Assembly: GCA_030762935.1 (NCBI GenBank)
Contig: CM060900.1
Coordinates: 288,713,784 to 288,777,783 of the forward strand
DNA: 64,000 nucleotides
Reading direction: 5' to 3'
From: Hymenopus coronatus
Taxonomy: Eukaryota; Arthropoda; Insecta; Mantodea; Hymenopodidae
Shown here: piece by piece, positions 33,759 through 46,560 of the stretch
Position numbering within the stretch: the stretch's first letter is position 1
Layout of the letters: each line of letters opens with the position of its first letter
Translations under genes and position numbers: made by a program
The notes under the pieces: model-generated
Told to the model about the DNA's origin: nothing
The model's input: the letters and a program-made list of their open reading frames with translations, nothing else
Database searches by the model: none

Positions 33759-34818
33759 AATAATTACCCAAGGACAAAAGAGTTATGGATGAAGTTAAGA
33801 AAAATGTAATGCGTGAGTTATGTTTCTTTCTTCCGCTTTAAATAGAAAATGAGAACTTGAAACTTTTATATTTTACCAATGAACCCGTCGCAAATGCTTG
33901 TATAGTGCATAGCCTTAAATGGTAATCAGCACGTTTAATGACATAATTGAAAGTATGATGGTTCTAACGGACACGTTTCCTGACAGTGGCACGGTAATTA
34001 AGTAGGTAAACGTTAATCAGAACTGATGTATAAATATTATCTTAATGAAATAAGTTGTTAAAGAAAATAAATCTTATAGAATGTTAATAATTGTTTAATA
34101 CGGTAGAATGGGACATAGTGCTATTTTAAAATATGTTAGAATGGAAACGAAATGGCTGAGAAAAGGGAGAAGCTGACCGAAGGGTAATCAATCAGGAGTC
34201 ACTAACGGGGAAGTTGACAACGAACAGAACACGATGTTTTTCTTTCAAATGCAGTATAGATACTTTGTGGAAACTTCTTGAAAATGGTTTAACGTAATTC
34301 AATTTAAAACGAGCCAATCAGAGCGTAGGCAACGCTAGGTGTGAAAGTCAACAGTAACGATCTAAGTTTTAGGACAGTCTAACCATGGTGAACATATGGA
34401 CACACGGAAGTTATAGGGCACTGGAAATAACAAATAATAGGAACTGCAGAACGAAATTTGACAACAAGAATTACACGGCAGGCAAATATATGCACCGGGT
34501 GAGCCTTCTCGGGCTACGGATTGAAAAGTTACAGCTTATGCCGTAAGCATTGTTCACAGCATCGCCTTTGTATAAATTTCGGCCGAAATGACTACTTTTC
34601 ACCGCACTGCGTGAAATGATTTGTTCTCGAGCGCAACAATGTTCGAATTGGCCTTCTGTGATGAAGGTCCCAGGATCAAATATTGCCACTTGAAGGTACT
34701 TTTCAAGTTTTGTAAATTTAACGAGAACTGGTAGTTTGGCATGGAATATTCGTTTCACTTAATTGGTTTAATTCTGTGAATTTCATTAAAACACAAATTG
34801 TTACCTTTAGAATGTGCC
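33758..34818. other. Gene-free DNA
   Basis: No recognisable gene. A 95-codon minus-strand frame at 34471-34758 has no similarity I can name and probably arises by chance. Confidence 0.45.
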
Positions 34819-37484
34819 CCCTTTTAGGACTGACGTCCTACTAATAGGACACCTTGTCTGTTCATTGTTTAAAGCCTCTTGTAACAGTACAGTTTGTCTT
34901 CAGATGTTGTCAGTACTGTCAATGGAAGGAAGAAGCTTTGTAGAAGGGACTGTGTTGGCAAACTTGCGTCTTATGTTTTTTTTAGTTATGTGTAGGAGAG
35001 TACAAAGATAGCACTCCTTGGAAGATGGCTGACTGGACGCAACTACGTCTACAAAAGTGTGTATATCCTTATCCTACGTTTATGAAACTGGTTGCCACTA
35101 TTATTGTTTATTTGAATATGCCGCAATTCAACATGTTCAACAATCATAAGCCTATAACATGTAACAATGTTATCTACACAGGGTTTTTTACTTGCGTGAC
35201 CTACATAGAGTACGCCAGGCTCACTGGAGTTGAAAATCTCTATTGTTGTGAGCATATTTTATCCTTTTGGGTGAACATATGGTACTAATTTTAAGGTTTA
35301 TCTTATACTGGAGCAACACATAAATTAATCCATATGCCAGTGTGAAAAACGATGATTTCATTGTTACAGGGGCCTGACCTTGAATGAAGTGATTGACATT
35401 AAATGCCAATTCTGACGAAAATAACGAAATTGATGAGAGAATAAAACAACAGAGAGAAGTTGAAGTTTCCGTTCTACCTCCAGTCAATGCCCGTGAGGCA
35501 GTTACTGATAAAGATTCGGGTGACGAAGAACAACCAACAGCAGATAATCTTACTGAAAACCAACTGAACGCTCTTGCAGAAATTGAATGCTTCACGTATG
35601 CTGATTCATGTGTGCTACCAGCTTCTAAGAAGAAAAAGAAATATCATTGGTTAGATGGAGATATAGAGGTAGATTAAACAATGTGGCCTTCTTTGTTTGA
35701 CCCAAAAAATCCCTGAATCATGAAAAACTATTTTCATTACTTATAGATAAGGTATTTTAAACTTAAATGTTTCTTATTTAAATCAGTATGCAGCTAAGAA
35801 GATTCTTCTTGGTGATATCACTGAAAATGATATAAAAATCTTCTTTGGTATACCTTTTTCGAGTGGTTACGTTGATCTCCCTAGAAAAAAAACTTGCTGT
35901 GGGAAAATGGTCCAGACATTCATAATAATCTTGTCCCAAAAGCAATATCTAGAGATAGATTTAAATTCAGTATGAGTAATCTTCATGTGTGTAACAATGC
36001 TGATCTGGATAAAAATGATAGATTTGCAAAAGTTCGGCCTTTGATTTCTGAAGTGAATAAAAGATTAGTAGCCCATGTTCCACATTATGAAAATGATTCA
36101 CTCGATGAATCCATGGTACCTTACTTTGGAAAACATGGTTGCACACAGTTTCTTCAAGAGAAACCTGTACGCTTTGGATTCAAGCTGTTGACAGGCGCCA
36201 CTTCGAATGGGTACATTCCTTGGATGAATCCCTACCAGGGTGCTAACTCATCTCTTCCAAAGGAATATCAAGTGTTAGGGCTAAGAGCGAGTGTGGTACT
36301 TCAGTATGCCGATATTTTGGACCAGCATCAGAAATTACCATACCACTTTTCTTTGATAACTTTTTTTTTAACTCAGTGCCACTTTTAGAAGAGCTGGAAA
36401 AGAGGAACATTCGAGGCACTGGAACAATAAGAGAGAGAGAATAGAATTGATGGTTGTTCTCTTTCTGATGTTAAATCTTTTAGAAGGTCTTCCAGGGGAA
36501 GTTCGGAAGTAAAGCGGATAACAGAATCAAATATAGCAATAACCAGATGGAATGATAACAATGCTGTCTCAGTGACCTCAAACTGCATCCCATCTCAGCC
36601 ATTTCACAACACAACTAGATATTCTCAAAAGGAGAAGAAAAGGATTACAGTTAAACAACCTCATAACGTCTTTGCTTACAACAAACACATGGGCGATGTT
36701 GACAGGGCAGACCAAAACATAAGTCTCTATAGAGGCAAAAAGTGGTATTTTTGTCTCCTAACACACTGTTTCGACGTAGCAGAACAAAATGCATGGTTGC
36801 AGCCAATTGGAAGGAGGAACTATGGATCATCTAGCCTTCCACAGACGCCTGGTTATTTCTATCCTTGAAAAAAAAAATGTTAAAGCTAGTAAGAGCAAAG
36901 GTCGTCCTTCAAAAAATGAGCATCAAGATTCTCGATTTGATGGAATGGAACATTGGGTTGTGCAGGAGGAGAAACAGACTCGTTGTCGAAAATACTAAGA
37001 CTACAACAACATCCCTGAAATGTGATGTGGGACTACATGTTAAGTGCTTTCAGGCTTACCATACACCATAGTAGTGTAAATGTTTCAATATTCATTGTAT
37101 TGGATACAGAGTTTCATGTTTTTGTAACTTACTTTAATAAAAACTAATTTGAATAAAAAACGTTTATTATCCATATAAAGCTATATAAATAAATTATTCA
37201 CCCCCTAACTACCAATAAAGTGCATTATACTTGTTTTTCAATAATCAAACCAAAACTTACAACAGACTTAGGTAATAATTTATATATAACAAGGACTGAC
37301 GGCCCATATATAGGACATCTCACAACTTCAGCATAACTAGCGTCCTATATTTAGGACATACAGTTTTTAATAGTTAAACAATGAATTTCAAGAAAATAAC
37401 TTACGCACGAATTTTAGTGATCCCTAAGGATCATTTAATCATAAAATGAAACATAAATGTAAAAAAAAAGTGTCAGTCCAATCT
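34819..37484 (+). mobile_element. Degenerate piggyBac transposon (PGBD3-like)
   Basis: The transposase remnant at 35393-37071 is flanked by short inverted ends: CCCTTTTAGGACTGAC at ~34821 and the inverse of CCCAGATTGGACTGAC at ~37484 (12 of 16 identical). Further GGAC/GTCC-containing palindromes lie inside both ends (34829-34853, 37292-37316, 37341-37357). The usual TTAA target duplication is not intact, so the ends are tentative. Length (~2.7 kb) suits the family. Confidence 0.7.
35393..37071 (+). pseudogene. piggyBac transposase, decayed
   Basis: The acidic N-terminus (35393-35677) ends in KKKKKYHWLDGD. The catalytic core follows: DITENDIKIFFG (~35815), SRDRFKFSMSNLHVCNN (~35950), and SLDESMVPYFGKHGC with the first catalytic Asp (~36100). 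A frameshifted FDNFFT..PLLEELEKRNIRGTGTI (~36350-36430) holds the second Asp. YNKHMGDVDRADQNISLYRG with the third Asp is at ~36680. A cysteine-rich C-terminus (CDVGLHVKCFQAYHTP, ~37025-37070) follows. Stops or frameshifts at ~35680, 35890, 36390 and 36870 kill the frame. PGBD3-like placement is by motif resemblance. Confidence 0.82.
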
Positions 37485-38340
37485 GGGATAATGAACATCA
37501 TACATAAATGCACATAACATTGTAATTGTAACTTAAAAACATAAGGCATTATGAAATAATATTTTATTATTTAAAGATATTCTTTCATGCAAAAATGCCA
37601 ATAAATTTGCAAAATGCAGTATGTACATCAAACTAGATAAAGTTTGCAAGCGCATATTTCTGTCACGTATGCCGTGAGGGGGTAGTGAAAGTTGGTTAAT
37701 TTTTAGTATTTAATTTGATTTATAGAATCGGCACATTTTCTAGCAGATTGATAGTTTTACATTTTCTCTTAGTTGAAGCAACTTAGTGGCTTGCAACATG
37801 TAGCAGGAAAAGGTTGGTTCACCACTTCCTATGAGAATCCCGTGGATTGTACCATGACATCAGCTTCCTCTGGTGTACGTGCAGAATTTGCACAACGGAG
37901 CTGGACTTAGGTCCGTCATGCGCCACTAGGAAGGTTCCAGAACATTTACGTTCTGGGTTGTGATTGGCTGCTTTAATTCAAATCTAGGATGTTGGCACTC
38001 CATATTTGGAAAGAGCTGGAGAAGATTGTCGAGAACCCCCTAGGTAGGATAACTTTAATATAAGGCAGCACCAGCCCGGGGCTCGGGGTTGTCTTGTTGG
38101 GCCACCCGGCTGAGCTACTTGCTACGACGAGGCCCGGTCCACGCCGCTCTGCATACGACTGCTCGGCATACGGAGTGACGCATCCTTTTTGACTAAGGTA
38201 AGCCCTCGTAAGAGAGGTTTACAGTATTAAATGATTGACTAAATAAACACCTGGAGCAATGGGAAAGTAAGAGTGTGCTCTACTAACTACCTCCCCGCAA
38301 CCCAGTCACTACCATTCCTCCCCATGGTGTGGCATTATGA
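37485..38340. other. Gene-free DNA with a candidate solo LTR
   Basis: From 37661 (TGTCACGTATGCC) the sequence has features of a long terminal repeat: a TG start, a TATA-like TTTAATATAAGG (~38052), a GC-rich downstream block and AATAAA (~38243). No matching second LTR, primer-binding site or target duplication was found. The right end is uncertain (~38335). Confidence 0.3.
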
Positions 38341-38489
38341 TCGTTGTGAAATCTCTCTGGTGAGTACCTACGGCTGGAACTTGTATTTATAGCAAAGACA
38401 CTTTCTAGAGCAATCGGAAAGAAATAATGGTTTATTAGAACCTTCTCAAAACACAAACAGAAATGAATAAAAACGCATTTAATTGCAGA

Positions 38490-38560
38490 CATGATTTAAA
38501 CTTCCGACCTCCACCATGATTTTCCAGGATGTTAGCCATTGCGCTACTGGAGAACGTTAA
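38490..38560 (-). repeat. tRNA-like SINE head
   Basis: On the minus strand CAGTAGCGCAATGGCTAACA fits a tRNA A box and GGAAGTTTAAATC a B box, about 35 bases apart. Cloverleaf pairing is imperfect, so this is not a functional tRNA. The SINE body would extend left toward 38340. Confidence 0.45.
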
Positions 38561-38623
38561 CGACCACCATCGTAGTCCCAATCTATAACCAGGATAATTC
38601 TGTGTCAGCATCTACATTTCCTG

Positions 38624-38625
<2 letters not shown>

Positions 38626-38675
<50 letters not shown>
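38626..38675. repeat. (GT)n microsatellite
   Basis: About 25 uninterrupted GT units. Confidence 0.97.
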
Positions 38676-38678
<3 letters not shown>

Positions 38679-38889
38679 CATACATAGGGTGTCCCAGAAT
38701 TGGACCGCACAAATCTGTGGACCACAGGATTGTAGAGAGCCCAAGCTAAACATTTTCAGATAGGGAACCTATGACTTTCAAATTATTTGTTACAGCATAA
38801 AATGTATTAAAGATTAGCACACCATAGATCACACCGCAGTGAACCGTGACGTGAGCACCCGGATTTCGGAGAGCGTAGACATAGTGGTA

Positions 38890-40175
38890 TTACGAGGGCG
38901 GATCGAAAAGTAAGGCACATTTTATATATATATTTGCCTTGGAGTTGCAGCTGGAATGTTGCAATTACACAAGATATGGTTTGAAGTATTCAGTAAAGAG
39001 AGTATTCTTGTTTCATATGCTGCTCTGGCGATAGAAGCGTGAACCACGTAACAAAGACGTGTATCATACTAGAGCAGAGAAATGTGGTTCGATATTTGTG
39101 GACCAAAGGATATAAACCGAGTGAAATTCACAGGGATATGCGTGGAGAGTATGGGGATGATTTTATGGACCGTAGCATGTCTCCAGATAGTGTGCATTCT
39201 TCCAAGAGGGCCATGTGAACCTCTGATTCGCCACGCTGCGGGAGGCTGGTAACAGCTGCAACCCCACAGAATGTCAGAGGCATTGAGGCAGCAATTGGAA
39301 CAACCGGCATGTACAACTGCGAACCTTATCGCAACGGTTCAACATTTCTTATGGTGCAGTGAACAATATTGTTCATGACACGTTGAAATTTCGAAAAGTT
39401 AGTGCTCGCCGGGTGCCTTAGAAACTGAGAGATAACCATAAGGGCCAGCGAATGATGACATGCTTGGATCATTTAACGCGGTACACCGCAGAAGGGCATG
39501 ACTTTCTCAAAGGAATCGTCGCTGATGATGAGTCATGGGCATACCATACACGCTCAAAACAAAGCAGGCAAGTATGGAGTCGAAGCATGCTGGTTCCCCA
39601 GTAAAGAAGACAATTCAAAGTGACTCAATATGCTAAGAAATTGATTGTGACATTTTTCTGGGGTATGCATGACTTTTATTGGTGGACTTTACTGAATGTG
39701 AATGCTGCAGCTTACATTAAAACTTTAGTGAAGTTGCGTCGTGGCCTTCGTGACAAACGCCACAACATTAATGCTGCCGATGTCAAACTCCTTCATAGCA
39801 ATGCCCGCTCTCATGTTGCTGCTACTTTTCGTCAGAAAATCACCAAATTTGGTTTCGAGGTGCTCCAGCGTCCACCATGCAGTCAGGACCTTGAACCGTT
39901 GGAATTCCATCTGTTGGGTCCCATGAAGAAATTCCCAGCCGTCCTACGATTTGCAACAAATGCGGAAGTGAATCAGCAGTCTGCATTTAACTATAGTTAA
40001 GGGAAACGGACTTCTACGAACACGGAATATTGAAACCGGTATCACGATGGGACAAATGTATTGAGAAAGCTAATGACTATGTAGAAAAGTAGGTAGAACG
40101 TGCAAGAGATTTTTTTTAACTTTTAATTTTTTTTCTACAAAAAAAATACGTTACTTTTCGATCCGCCCTCGCATT
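38890..40175 (+). mobile_element. Mariner transposon, inactive
   Basis: A 21-bp perfect terminal inverted repeat (first 20 bases CGAGGGCGGATCGAAAAGTA) lies at 38893-38913 and, inverted, at 40151-40171. The TA target duplication is at 38888-38889 and 40176-40177. The ~1286-bp length is typical. Flanks AGTGG and CCACT mean the empty site was the palindrome AGTGGTACCACT. Confidence 0.9.
39060..40000 (+). pseudogene. Mariner transposase, decayed
   Basis: N-terminal helix-turn-helix remnant: VVRYLWTKGYKPSEIHRDMR (39090-39150). Catalytic part: ADDESW holds the first Asp (~39520). The second Asp motif, normally LHDNARPH, reads LHSNARSH (~39790). The usual SPDLAPSDFHLF reads SQDLEPLEFHLL (~39880), so the third acidic residue is Glu. 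Stops and frameshifts occur at about 39210, 39420 and 39600. Loss of the second Asp alone would abolish transposition. Confidence 0.85.
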
Positions 40176-40185
40176 TACCACTACG

Positions 40186-41770
40186 ATCAGAGTGTGGGCA
40201 TCGGGTCCAGATGTTGAGGGAGTTGAAGATTCAAGCCTCCATACATACCTTTATTTTTATGTTATCTCCTTTGTTTGTATTTTATAATGAGCCGTTTCGT
40301 TTTTGCTACGTTACGTAATATGGTTTATTCGTACTGACAAATAAAATAAGTGTAATGTACGATTAACGTGTAGGTGCAACGGAGAACGTTTCAATAACAT
40401 TTGCAATTTACACCTGAAGGGATGCATTTCTCCATACCTCTCGAGGGAGTTTATAAAATACGGCGTATTATACACTGATGTGTTATGTACGTACACGTTA
40501 CAATTGTAGGCACAGTTCACAATTTACGAAATAATAGTACTATTGTGTCAAATCAACTTCAAAAGAAATAGAAATGAACAACTAGCTCTGTAGTAAAACA
40601 AGTACCAACATAAAACTAAATAAGAACTGTGTACTAGTCAGGTAAATGCTTTCAACCATTTCATTTCTACATGAAAGGCAAATAGAAAGAGTCTTCGAGA
40701 AATAATACAATATCCGAATCACAAAATACAACACGTCACCAGAGGAACTGTTCAATGTGACAACCTGCAACATACTTGCATAGGCTGACCTACCAAGAAA
40801 TGAACCGCATTCTATCAAAAATTCCAAGAGTGTTGTATACCTCACAAGCAGCTAAAGCTCGTGTCAATAATTGTTCATCTGATTCAATAGCATCTGGTAA
40901 GCGAAGTTCTTTGGCATGCGCAAGGATACCATGAGGCACCAAAAAGCACATGAGCTCAGAAGCTCGCAGGTTAGATTAGCTTAGAATGTTAGTCTGTGCG
41001 ATTTCCGTTTCGCATCTCGATGAAATAATTTCGGCTGTATTGCTTTGGTTTAGACCCTGTGTCATGTCAGCTTATGAAGCACTTACTTGGTTAAACCGGA
41101 CGAGGTCATGATTTCGTATTGTACAAAGGCAATCATTTTCAAAGAGAACGCGGTGTTTTTGGTGCTTTAGGTAGTGCATTTAGATACATGTCCTCTATTG
41201 CAAAATCGCTGCGAAAGTTGTTGGAGAAGAACCGTTAAATTTAGCTGGTAATGCTTATCTGACATAGTTTCTTAAAAACCAGTTAAATGTCATTTAAGGA
41301 TTGAATAAAAGAGGGCAAAACCACTTTAAAAATAAAAGCCGAACAGACATTAGACTCTGTTAGGATACGGAATTAAATATATAAAACGTCATAACCTTTC
41401 ACAGTTACAATGTACGCTCTTCGCAGATTAAAAATTGTGTATATTTCAGATAAGGTATACAGTGATCATTGTAACCAGGCATTTTCAATTTTTTCATTTA
41501 GATTTCAATTTTTCCATTCTCTGTGTTTATTGAGCCATAATTAACACAGCCATTAACCCCAGATTTTACATATAATCAATTTCTCACGGTATCTCAAAAT
41601 CATTAAATCCAAAATACGACTATATAACGATAAATGATCATCCAAAAGAATAAGGCAATGCTTCGATAAACTTAAACTTTTAAACAGCTTTAACAGACTC
41701 AGTTTTTATGATCGTTTTATCAGAGTATCAACCCATACTAGAATTTGATAAAAACAGATGAATTTATATC
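40186..41770. other. Gene-free DNA
   Basis: AT-rich DNA with no credible gene or repeat terminus. Short open frames lack recognisable domains. Confidence 0.55.
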
Positions 41771-42500
41771 ATGATGATGATGATGACGACGATGACAGAT
41801 GGGGTTTAAGAGCGTTCGACTTCGAGGTTATTAGCGTCCTTATAAAACTAATCACAATAGAAATTAAGAGATAAAACAGTGCAAAATCAATCAGAAACAA
41901 AACAATACCTAAAATGAGATATGACATCTGGTGAAAAATAGTATGAAGTGCTAAAACCAGAAAGATATGAATCTATAAAACCAATGCAGGTAATGGGGCT
42001 AAAAAGGAGTAAAAAGAAGTTAAAAATTTAGCCACAGTACCAAAGGCGAAAGCTATAAAATTTAAAAAGGGATAAATCATAACCACCACCCAGATAAAAA
42101 AAAAAAAAAAAAAAAAACTAAAGTCTTAGAGTAAAAATAGTCTTTGCTGAAAAGTTAAAAACCATATCTAGCACTCTGTCATAGTCTACCAAAACTTCTG
42201 CTAGATAGGCCGGCATTTGCCATGATGATCGAATGTGTGCTAGAGGAACACACTGTAGCAACACCTGATGGACTGATAGAGACAGTCTATAGAGCGCACA
42301 AAGGGGAGCACACTCCTTCTAAATAATGTAACTGTGGGTAACACAAGAAGTGGCCAAAACTCAATCAAACTATTATGACCACCTTTCGACGAGATTTTCG
42401 AGAGGAGGTTACCCAGTGTGCAAGCTGATCCTTCATTTGTGTAAACTAAGCTTGGTTCCCCGGAGTGCTGACAGCTGTTCATGCCAGCATGAAAGCACCG
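41771..42500 (-). mobile_element. I-like LINE L5/6, 3' part (split by the polB element)
   Basis: A (ATG)n tail at 41771-41787, the terminal motif (GGTTATTAGCGTCC, ~41826), a 3' UTR with an A-run at 42098-42117, and the C-terminal half of RNase H up to 42500. Its RNase H starts where that of the segment at 52725-56060 stops, so the two are one element interrupted by 42501-52724. Coding sense is heavily damaged. Confidence 0.75.
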
Positions 42501-43930
42501 TAGTTGTTAATACAGGACTCTACGACTGATAATTTCAGGATATTGCTCTGACATGTTAGGTCTTTTCCCTACTCACTTCAATTTTATATTTGGGGCTTCA
42601 AAAGATATATTTTAGGTTTTTTGAGTCATTGTTTGCTTACGGCTTACACTGTTTTGCAGTTTTTTCTAATGTTTTTTAACACTTTACAGGCATTTAATAA
42701 GCTTTGAGACAATTTTTTTTAGTGATTGTTATGGTTTGATATGCATTTATTCAGGATTTTTAAGATGATTTTAGTATAGGCATAGGTATTTCGAATGCTT
42801 TTAATGTCAGTGCACGTCAATTGGAGAGTGTTTATTCTACTCTTATTTTATATTGTTTTATAATGATTTTGAGCACTTTTACAGTCATATTAATACATTT
42901 TGAGACTATTTGTCAGTGTTCGTAGTGAATAAACATACAATTTTCAGGATCTTTAAAGCAATTTTAGTTCCAGCACACCGGTTTCAAAGGCTTTTAATTA
43001 TAGTCCATACCGTTTTGGGAGTATTTAGAGCTGTAAACAGACATTCTAACCCCCTTTCAGACGTTTTTTGCTCATATTCTATATTATCTTGCAGAGCTTT
43101 CTAATAATTCTTAAAGCTTTTTCAAAATTTTCAGTACATTTTGGAACCATTTTTCAGAGTGTTTTGTAGTGTTTCCATATACGTCGGGGGGGGGGGGGGG
43201 GGAATGGAGGATCTATAAGGCAATGTTAATGTTGGCACAGTTGTTCGATCCCATTTGCAGTGTTTATTAAGCTCATATTTTACAGTATTTTGCATTGTTG
43301 TCTAACGGTTTTGCCGTTTTTGCATAACACATTTTGAGACTATTTTGCTGCGTTTTGTAGTGCTTTCTGTCTGCTTACAGATGTTTATGTCTTTTAAGGT
43401 GTTTAGAACTATACAGCAGTGTTAAGCCCTCATGCAATAGGTATTTAAACCCCTTTGATTGTATTTGTTGGGTCTGTTTTAAGGACCTGAAGCTATACTG
43501 ACGATATTTAGGTACCTTTAAGCGTATTTTAGAGCATAACCTTTTCTCGCTGACTTGCAACCTCTTTTCTTATGTTCGATAGTATTTGGTGACATTTTAT
43601 GCCGTTTCGGCAGCGATTTTCAACATTTCTGCAGTAATTTCTGTAATAGTTCCAGTATTTCTGACATATTTCCCACCTTTTGTTACATTTTATAGCACTT
43701 CCAGATGTTCCGGGATGGTTTATCTAATTTATAGTCTGACATTCTTTACGGTTTTGCCATATATTTCTCTAGCTTGCATCCCTTTGTGAACATTTATGCA
43801 TTCTGTTTCAGTATTTTAATAGTCTTTTAATAGTCATATTGTATCCTTTTTTTGCAATCTCCTGCTAACCTTTGAATTGTGGGGACATTTTTGCATGGTT
43901 TACAGTCTTAATTAGGTTGTAGATCTAACA
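42501..43930. repeat. AT-rich degenerate tandem array (left)
   Basis: Mirror image of the right-hand array, with recurring blocks such as GAATGCTTTTAAT and CATTTTGAGACTATTT. A run of G occurs at 43186-43201. No coding potential. Confidence 0.65.
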
Positions 43931-46560
43931 TAACCTAGCTTTTCATTTCTTCATCGTTTTATATATCTTTTTATTTAATGTCCCTCTTTTGGATGCTAAC
44001 AATACAAGAATGATCTAAGCCTTTGCTGTCGAAGAACATACAGCTTAGTGAGCATTATGCTTGGTAATGTCTTTATTCGTCTTTTGTTGTTTTAACAATT
44101 TCTTTTGTTTTAAACCAGATTTTTCCCTCTAATCTAACACTTGAATAATACCCCTCGCAACCTCTTTTTTTTGTTGCTGTTCCTGTTGAAGCGCTAGTAA
44201 TATTTTCTGAGTTATCAGTATCTTCAATCTGTTTTATTTCGATTTATTTTTATATAAAGATAATTATCATTATAGGTTGAAAGTTTCTCCTCTTTTACTC
44301 GGGCTTGAAACTGAGTAAGAAGCTTCTTCTAAGGCAGAGTTTCCACCATCCCCCATTGTTATCCTTTCTTACGCTCCTCTCGGTGTATGTCTTTTGCTAC
44401 CTACCTGGGTGTGTTTGTAGTGTAATGTTCTATTTCAGCTACCGCGCTGCCGTTGACGAACAATGTATGTAATATTCTCTCTTGTTACGTCAACTATTTT
44501 GTAATGTCTATACGCATAGGTTGATATTACACAATCGGCAGTCACTCCTTTATCATCATGAGACGACAGAATGATTTTGTTGACTTTTACAGACGAAACG
44601 TCATGCTGGTGTGATATGATTAAATTCATTGGAGTTCTTATTATTTCATTGTTTTTAAGACAATGTACATAGCTGTCAAATGTGATGTGCTCCTTAACAG
44701 CGCTTCGTTTTATTCCTTTAACTTTTTTATCAATCCTCCATCAATATCGAGAGCATAAATAGTAGGTCTCAGTCCGACAAGACATTGGATGATTTTTCCG
44801 CTGGCTTCATCTTTAAATTTTCCGAACACTATTTTGTTTTGTATGGATTGGCATATGTGGCTAGCAGGGCAATCAGATGTATTCAGATTTTCCAGAAATC
44901 GTAATTACCCTGGTATATGTCAGCTGTTGTGATTCAATGAGTGTAGGAGTCTGTATCCATGTAGATAAGTTTCAGTTTTTGGATTCCATAACACGGCAAT
45001 AGCACATCATAATGGTAGAAGTACATGAGACTTTTTGAGATATCCAGCTTGATCATTCCGATGTATATCGGCTATAATCTGTTGTGATTCCACATGACCA
45101 GGCTAGGTCCGCATATGCTTCTATCGATAAATGCAGGCTTTTCCAATGTTTTCTCATTTGGCACAAGGCGTACATTTGGTATATTATATATGGTTTATCC
45201 AAGCATAGCATTGTTGAACGGTTTTATAGATCCTTTTCAAAGTAATTTCTAGCCTGTTGCCCCTGCTTGTTATCAAACGCTATGTAAGGTTTAACCAACA
45301 CTATTGTCGAAATTGTAGCACACAATGTATTTTTGTTAGTCGTATACCATGTGAGAGTGCCTGTTTTAACGCCATGTAATGTTCAACATACTTCTTTCTG
45401 CTTCAAAGGTGCGCAATTAGCTTCTTTGCACTTGAATTATCAGGTTTCAGACACTCAGGCAGGAATGGCAAATCATGGAACTCTCTAGGATAGTTGACAT
45501 CAACTTCGAATATATATTCACGAGGATCATCTTCTTTTAGCACCATAGGAGAAACAAACTGAAATCCTCCATAAGGTAGTAGATGACGCATTGCCCAGCT
45601 ATATTGGTTATTGCGTCTTCGTATGTAATAATTTGAGTTGGTTTATCAGGATGGAACTTCTCCATGTAAACATTGTTAGCTTGAGCATGCGATGGGAAAC
45701 CTGACTTAATTCTCCTCTTATGTCAGACTCCACCATTAGAAACTGCTCATAATCCAATAATAGTTCTAGCTAAATTCCGTATACAGAACCATAGCATCAC
45801 AGGTAAGCCCTGCAGTTGTACTTCGACGAGAAGAGGTACTTCAGAAGTTAAGTGGAGTTTACTGTATTCTTCTAGATTTCAGATGTTAAACTGTTTAGAT
45901 ACATTTTTAGCGGGTTCATAGTCTTGATCATTGATGTCCTCCTCATTTAATTTATTGTAGAACGACTCCTTAGATGGCAGCCATGTTTCTTTCAAAACAT
46001 ACCAAGGCGTGATGTAATCCTAAGGGAATACTTTGTGTGTCACCAAACCAATCTTCTCCTCCCCAAAGTACTTACACATCTTAGGAAACGATGTTAGGGT
46101 TTCTGTTAGTTTATCCAAGCTTGAACTGAGGAAATAGTATGCATCCACAAACCTAAGCTTAATATCTCCAATATGTTTCAAAACTGAAATATACTTTTCT
46201 TCTGAGCACAGAATGACCTCCACTGTTTCACTTGTACAACCTAGCTGTTTAACGATGAAATCTGAATTATATCCACTTAAGTTGTGCATGAAGACAGGAA
46301 TATAGTTAGGTGTTTTGCAGGCTAGATTACACTTATTATGAAGATTTCCACGATATTCACCAGTCAAATGATCATGTTCTCTCTACTGAATTTTTATTAC
46401 GCAAGTGGCATTCGGTAGAAGACTCGAATTCCTCGTGTTGTTCATTAGTGTAAGAGATTTAACACTTTTATATATACTGCTAATCTTCTTTGCAAGAGAT
46501 GTTAGATAATCCATAAACTTCTCAGCAGCATTGCCTCTGTATACATAAGGCACAGTAGGG
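42501..46560. repeat. Left arm of the ~4-kb inverted repeat
   Basis: It aligns inversely with 47770-52060: left position plus right position is close to 94.3-94.6 kb along the whole length. Matching landmarks include TCTCGGTGTATGTCTTTTGC (left ~44380), the polymerase YMDTDS site and the CCTACTGTG start at the inner edge. Identity looks high in the polB 3' flank and lower elsewhere. Confidence 0.88.

Noticed and set aside
34471..34758. 95-codon minus-strand frame beside the piggyBac
   Set aside because: No family resemblance and no transcription signals; a chance frame is more likely.
38490..38560. Functional tRNA gene
   Set aside because: A and B boxes are recognisable, but the acceptor and anticodon stems do not pair properly.
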